A model generated the notes under the pieces. It was not told where the DNA came from. It was given only the letters and a program-made list of their open reading frames with translations, and made no database searches. Of a stretch of DNA of 64,000 nt, positions 60,264-64,000 are shown piece after piece; within the stretch, counting starts at the first letter, position 1, and the number at the start of each line of letters is the position of its first letter. Source of the stretch: GWE2-40-63 sp050179685 (GTDB lineage Bacteria; Bacteroidota; Bacteroidia; Bacteroidales; SZUA-534); the NCBI GenBank assembly GCA_050179685.1, contig JBFXEW010000022.1:1-64000 (forward strand). Direction: 5' to 3'. A program made the translations under genes and the position numbers.

Positions 60264-61352
60264 TTATTTTCCTCCTAAAAATTGTTTTTCAAACGCTTCA
60301 ACTACTTCGCCGGGCGAATGAACTACTCCACCATAGCGTCCAAAATGGGCTACAGGAATTTTACCATTAACGGCAAGTCTCACGTCCATAACCATTTGTC
60401 CGGCGCTCATTTCAACCGCTAACATACCTTTAACCTGGTTTGCCAGTTCGGCAACACGTTGGCTTGGATATGGCCATACAGTAATGGGGCGTAATAAGCC
60501 CACTTTAATACCTTTCTGACGCAGCAGGGTAACTGATTTTTGGCAGATGCGGGCCGATGAACCGTAGGCTATTAGCAGGTAATCGGCATCTTCGGTCTGG
60601 AATTCTTCGTAACGCACTTCATTTTTTTCTATCTCACGATATTTTGCCTGAAGTTTGTGGTTGTGTTCTTCCATTTTTTCTGCCTGCAAATCGAGCGAGG
60701 TAGCTATGTGACGTTCGCGGTCTTTGGTTTTTCCTGTGGTGGCCCAGCTTCCGCTTATTTTTTGAATTTCTTCGTCGGTCCAGCGGGGTTTGTAATCGCC
60801 CACTTCTACCTTTTCCATCATCTGTCCAATTACACCATCGGAAAGAATTAGCGACGGGATTCGGTATTTAAAGGCCAAATCAAAGCCCAGACCTACAAAG
60901 TCGTTCATTTCCTGAACCGATGCGGGAGCCAGTACAATTATCTGGTAATCACCATGACCACCTCCTTTGGTCGCCTGAAAGTAGTCGGCTTGTGAAGGTT
61001 GAATGGTTCCAAGACCTGGTCCCCCACGAACCACGTTTACCAGCAAACAAGGAAGTTCAGCACCGGCTAAATAACTAACACCTTCCAGCATTAAACTGAG
61101 TCCTGGGCTCGACGATGAAGTCATTACCCGCTTTCCGCAGGCAGCACCACCATATAACATGTTAATGGAAGCCACTTCGCTTTCGGCCTGGAGAACCACC
61201 ATTCCTGTGGTTTCCCATGGCTTTTGAGCCATAAGGGTTTCCATAATTTCGGATTGAGGGGTAATTGGGTATCCAAAATAACCATCGGCTCCATATCGGA
61301 TGGCCGCTTCGGCTATTACCTCATTCCCTTTCATTAATTTTAATTCACCCAT
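60264..61352 (-). CDS. 2-oxoacid:ferredoxin oxidoreductase, alpha subunit (VorB type)
   Basis: The 362-residue subunit has the pyrimidine-binding domain of thiamine-dependent oxidoreductases: GYPITPQSEIMETLM near residue 27 and RVMTSSSSPGLSLMLEGVSY near 75, followed by VVRGGPGLGTIQPSQADYFQ. The C-terminal domain includes LLRPITVWPYPSQRV. It resembles subunits annotated as 3-methyl-2-oxobutanoate dehydrogenase VorB, but 2-oxoglutarate enzymes are close and specificity cannot be read off. It follows the ferredoxin gene by 25 bases. Confidence 0.9.
   Translation of the reverse strand: MGELKLMKGNEVIAEAAIRYGADGYFGYPITPQSEIMETLMAQKPWETTGMVVLQAESEVASINMLYGGAACGKRVMTSSSSPGLSLMLEGVSYLAGAELPCLLVNVVRGGPGLGTIQPSQADYFQATKGGGHGDYQIIVLAPASVQEMNDFVGLGFDLAFKYRIPSLILSDGVIGQMMEKVEVGDYKPRWTDEEIQKISGSWATTGKTKDRERHIATSLDLQAEKMEEHNHKLQAKYREIEKNEVRYEEFQTEDADYLLIAYGSSARICQKSVTLLRQKGIKVGLLRPITVWPYPSQRVAELANQVKGMLAVEMSAGQMVMDVRLAVNGKIPVAHFGRYGGVVHSPGEVVEAFEKQFLGGK
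60271..60276 (-). promoter_or_regulatory. Strong Shine-Dalgarno of the beta-subunit gene
   Basis: Read on the minus strand AGGAGG stands nine bases before the ATG at 60261, inside the 3' end of the alpha gene. It is one of several full Shine-Dalgarno sequences in the ferredoxin-linked operons of this window. Confidence 0.7.
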
Positions 61353-61377
61353 TGCATTATGTTTTTATTTCTTAAAA

Positions 61378-61602
61378 CTAAACTTTTACCCGGTATACTT
61401 CAATTACTGTATCGGGACAAACCAGGGCACAATTGGCGCAACCGGTACAAGCTTCCGGATTTTCCATGTACGCATAATTGTATCCTTTTCCATTTACTTG
61501 TTTGGCTAATTGAATTACATCGGTAGGGCAAGCTGTTACGCATACTCCGCAACCTTTGCACTTTTCAATGTCAACTACAATAGCCCCTCTGACTTTTGCC
61601 AT
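61378..61602 (-). CDS. 2[4Fe-4S] ferredoxin-type subunit of the oxidoreductase
   Basis: The 74-residue protein has two perfect ferredoxin motifs, CKGCGVCVTACP near residue 15 and CTGCANCALVCP near 52. The start MAKVRGAIVVDIEKC is typical of the delta subunit. It would pass electrons from the oxidoreductase core to soluble ferredoxin, which then could feed the HydABC hydrogenase encoded at 21.6-26.1 kb. It is the first structural gene after the aminotransferase. Confidence 0.92.
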   Translation of the reverse strand: MAKVRGAIVVDIEKCKGCGVCVTACPTDVIQLAKQVNGKGYNYAYMENPEACTGCANCALVCPDTVIEVYRVKV

Positions 61603-61662
61603 ATTCTTTGATTTTTGCGTTATATATATCGAAGGATTTTCATTCCTTAAAATTAACTAAAA

Positions 61663-62982
61663 TTATGCAAGCGGAAAATCGTGATGAAATTGTTTAGCCC
61701 GTGCTTCCAAATCGGGAAACTGCGAAGGGTTAACATGGCTCACGCAAGCCCTCAGGCCTTCGGTTCGCTCGCTGCCACAGGTAATCAATCCAATGGCACT
61801 TATTCCATAATACATCAGGTTCCTGATTAATTCGCCACTTTGCATGCCCGGATACGAGATGGTAAAGTAAAATCCATCGGCCAGGTTCTGATCAATATCT
61901 TTATCGTAAACCAGTTTAAAACCATTTTCGGTAAAGATGCGCTTCATAATAGCAGCCCGTTCACCGTAAGTGCGTACTTCGTTTACAAAATCGAAGGTGC
62001 CTTCGTTGGCCGCTTTAAACATGGCTGCCAGTCCGTATTGTGCGGTATGGCAAACACCACTGCTTAAAGTATAGATAAGACGTTGTACAAAGGTGTAGCC
62101 CAGTTGTGCCACGCCAAAGCGTTCTTTAAGCTGCGGATATTCACGACAGTATAATGCATCGGAAATACAAACCATTCCCAGACGCTGGCCGGCATAGCTA
62201 AATGCTTTTGAGCTCGATATCAGCAACATGTAATTGTTGGTGTACGATGCCACTGTTGCCTGGTATGGTGGTTGCCCGGGTTTTGAAAGGTCGCGGCGAA
62301 AGTCCATGCCAAAATATGCCAGGTCTTCGAGTACTATAATATCGTATTTATTGGCTATATCGCCAATAATTTTCAGTTCTTCTTCGGTAAAACAAATCCA
62401 TGAAGGATTGTTTGGATTGGAATAGATGATGGAATTGATGTTTCCTTTGCTCACCATTTCTTCCAGCTTGTTGCGCAATTTAGTTCCACGGTAATTATAC
62501 ACATCGAAGTTGGTGTATTTGTGTCCCATTACCTTGAACTGGGTTTTTTGAACCGAAAATCCAGGATCGATAAACAATGCGGTATCGCGCTCCTTATGCA
62601 GGTTGCTTACCAGCATAAAGGCTGCATAGCCTCCCTGCATTGAACCTACCGTGGGAATGCAGTTGGCCGGACTAATCTCAATATTCATAAAGTTTTTAAT
62701 GAATTTTGAGGTTTCGTCTTTCAGGGGTTTAATACCATCGAGCATGGGGTAGTCGGAACCCACTCCCTGCTTTAGGGCTTCTATCTCGGCCTGAACTCCA
62801 ACGTGTGGTGGTTTAAGTCCGGGAACTCCCATTTCCATTCGGATGAATTGCGAGCCTGTGGCTTCTTCAATTTTATTTACAATGCCTACAATTTCGCGTA
62901 TGGTAGCGGTTCCTAAATCCTGCGTGTTTGATTGGTTTAGTATGGTAGAAACGGTATCGAAATCAATTGGTGTTTTACTCAT
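61663..62982 (-). CDS. Fold-type I PLP-dependent aminotransferase
   Basis: The 439-residue enzyme has the PLP-lysine motif SSSKAFSYAGQRLGM near residue 258, the NPNNPSWI segment near 188 and DLAYFGMDF near 219. These match class I/II aminotransferases of the aspartate/aromatic type. Standing 60 bases upstream of the 2-oxoacid oxidoreductase genes on the same strand, it probably supplies their 2-oxoacid from an amino acid (branched-chain or aromatic). Substrate is inferred from context. It is the first gene of the operon. Confidence 0.85.
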   Translation of the reverse strand: MSKTPIDFDTVSTILNQSNTQDLGTATIREIVGIVNKIEEATGSQFIRMEMGVPGLKPPHVGVQAEIEALKQGVGSDYPMLDGIKPLKDETSKFIKNFMNIEISPANCIPTVGSMQGGYAAFMLVSNLHKERDTALFIDPGFSVQKTQFKVMGHKYTNFDVYNYRGTKLRNKLEEMVSKGNINSIIYSNPNNPSWICFTEEELKIIGDIANKYDIIVLEDLAYFGMDFRRDLSKPGQPPYQATVASYTNNYMLLISSSKAFSYAGQRLGMVCISDALYCREYPQLKERFGVAQLGYTFVQRLIYTLSSGVCHTAQYGLAAMFKAANEGTFDFVNEVRTYGERAAIMKRIFTENGFKLVYDKDIDQNLADGFYFTISYPGMQSGELIRNLMYYGISAIGLITCGSERTEGLRACVSHVNPSQFPDLEARAKQFHHDFPLA

Positions 62983-63148
62983 AGCACTGTGTGTCTGCTT
63001 TCAATTTCGCTGCAATTATAACCATTTTGGAAGGAAGGATGAAGTTTAACGATATATTTAATAACAGGATTTTATGAAACGAAAGTCATGGTTTTGCTTT
63101 CAATCTGAAAGTTGCTTAAAGTAACCATTTAGAGGATAGTACACTATG

Positions 63149-63169
63149 AAAAAAGCCCCTTGCGGGGCT
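63149..63169 (-). terminator. Terminator of the T9SS cargo gene
   Basis: AGCCCC (63154-63159) pairs with GGGGCT (63164-63169) around TTGC. On the minus strand it is followed by a T run (complement of the A tract 63149-63154). It is nine bases after the stop codon of the gene at 63178. Confidence 0.85.
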
Positions 63170-63177
63170 CTTTGCTT

Positions 63178-64000
63178 TTAATGTTTTATAAGTTGGTAGC
63201 TTATTGTTTTTTCGTTGTTCGATATCCGTAATAGGTAAACTCCCTGTTCCCAGTTTTCGAATGATATGAGTTCATTGTGCCGGGCTTTTTTATTATAATA
63301 AAGCAGTTTTCCGTTGATATCGTTTAATTGAATAGTCACAGCTCCCAAGTGTTCCGGTATATTAATTTGAAGCTCTTTCTGTACCGGAACCGGATATACT
63401 TTAATAGCTTCTCCCCAGGTAGCAGCAATACCGGTAGTTTTTTCCACAACTACCGAACCTTCAAAAGTACAGGTATTATCCTGGGTTATGGTCAAGGTGT
63501 ATTTTCCATCTTCAGCAACTGTGATGGTGGTACTGGTGGCACCAGTGCTCCATTGGTAGGTGTTTGCTGTTACATTGGCATTTAATTCGTAGGGATAAGC
63601 TGCTACCTCAATGGTATCCTGTCCATCGAAAAATACCGGTGCTTCATATATGGTGATGGAATATTCAGCAGTATCCAAATCAAAATTTTCCAGACCAACA
63701 AAGAGCTTAAGGGTATAGGTCCCGGGAGTTTCTTCTTCAAGCAGTTCATCGAAAGTCCAGCTAAGGGTGGCGTTGGGTTGCATGGCATTGGCAAACTGCG
63801 TGGTCTCATTTACCCGTTCTTCGTTGCCAAACTGGTAAGCCAGCCTAATTACTGTGTTGGGAGCTACTTCCTTAAGACCAGTGTTTTTAACCTCCATTTT
63901 TACTTCGTCGTTCAGTGAGCCACAACCCAGTAAAGGACTGGTAAATTGGAAAATTTCCAGCTTAATGGGGTGGAACAAAATACTGATGGTATCGCGGTCT
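63178..64000 (-). CDS. T9SS-exported cargo protein, C-terminal part (runs off the window)
   Basis: The frame is open to the right edge, so the start is outside; the apparent TTG start at 63978 is internal. At least 274 residues are present. They include CARDB-like Ig domains (VKMEVKNTGLKEVAPNTVIR, GTYTLKLFVGLENFDLDTAE), an Ig-like/PKD-type module (YQWSTGATSTTITVAEDGKY) and a C-terminal type A sorting domain (IKVYPVPVQKELQINI, GVYLLRISNNEKTISYQLIK). It should be secreted by the type IX system. The upstream part probably holds the functional domain. It ends at a good terminator. Confidence 0.85.
   Translation of the reverse strand, partial: DRDTISILFHPIKLEIFQFTSPLLGCGSLNDEVKMEVKNTGLKEVAPNTVIRLAYQFGNEERVNETTQFANAMQPNATLSWTFDELLEEETPGTYTLKLFVGLENFDLDTAEYSITIYEAPVFFDGQDTIEVAAYPYELNANVTANTYQWSTGATSTTITVAEDGKYTLTITQDNTCTFEGSVVVEKTTGIAATWGEAIKVYPVPVQKELQINIPEHLGAVTIQLNDINGKLLYYNKKARHNELISFENWEQGVYLLRISNNEKTISYQLIKH

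Overview
The window looks like part of a chromosome from an anaerobic or facultatively anaerobic Bacteroidota, probably in the Marinilabiliales/Bacteroidales range. The signs are TonB-dependent receptors with carboxypeptidase-regulatory and STN domains, DUF4249 and DUF4625 proteins, type IX secretion sorting tails, LytTR regulators, beta-propeller histidine kinases, and -7 promoter elements of the form TAnnTTTG. There are no rRNA or tRNA genes, no CRISPR array and no intact insertion sequence. Several intergenic repeat elements are present.

Layout. 1-9 kb holds mainly housekeeping genes (ettA, a membrane protein, a PAP2 phosphatase, hisS, hutH) separated by repeat-bearing spacers. 9-17 kb holds an epimerase-like protein, a P460-like cytochrome lipoprotein, a MarR regulator divergent from a TonB receptor with a striking palindrome between them, and a propeller histidine kinase. 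17.2-26.1 kb is the most notable block. A six-gene putative regulatory module (DRTGG, RsbW-like ATPase, sensory-type [FeFe] hydrogenase, DRTGG, PHP phosphoesterase, second ATPase) precedes the four structural genes of an electron-bifurcating NADH/ferredoxin [FeFe] hydrogenase. 26.2-29.5 kb is a probable metal-uptake cassette (His-rich small protein, TonB receptor, His-rich DUF4625 lipoprotein). 29.5-39.5 kb carries ogt, an ECF sigma/anti-sigma/DUF4097-like unit, an uncharacterised 608-residue protein, a membrane LytTR protein and glgC-glgA. 39.7-49 kb is mixed: a VOC protein, a T9SS cargo protein, an S41 peptidase fused to a glycogen-binding-like module, plsC, a LytS/LytTR pair whose kinase has an apparent 5' frameshift, a lipoprotein of five starch-binding-like repeats, and an RluA-type pseudouridine synthase. 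49-58.8 kb is a second propeller kinase divergent from an AT-rich STN-receptor/DUF4249 operon. 58.8-63 kb is an aminotransferase plus four-subunit 2-oxoacid:ferredoxin oxidoreductase operon. The end of the window cuts a T9SS cargo gene.

How the genes could work together. The 2-oxoacid:ferredoxin oxidoreductase would make reduced ferredoxin from amino-acid-derived 2-oxoacids. HydABC could combine that ferredoxin with NADH to release H2. The module next to hydABC has the composition expected of a hydrogen or redox sensor feeding a partner-switching or phosphorylation relay. That part is inference. The glgC/glgA pair together with nearby proteins carrying glycogen/starch-binding folds hints at alpha-glucan storage or sensing. 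All functions come from motif reading by eye; no database search was run.
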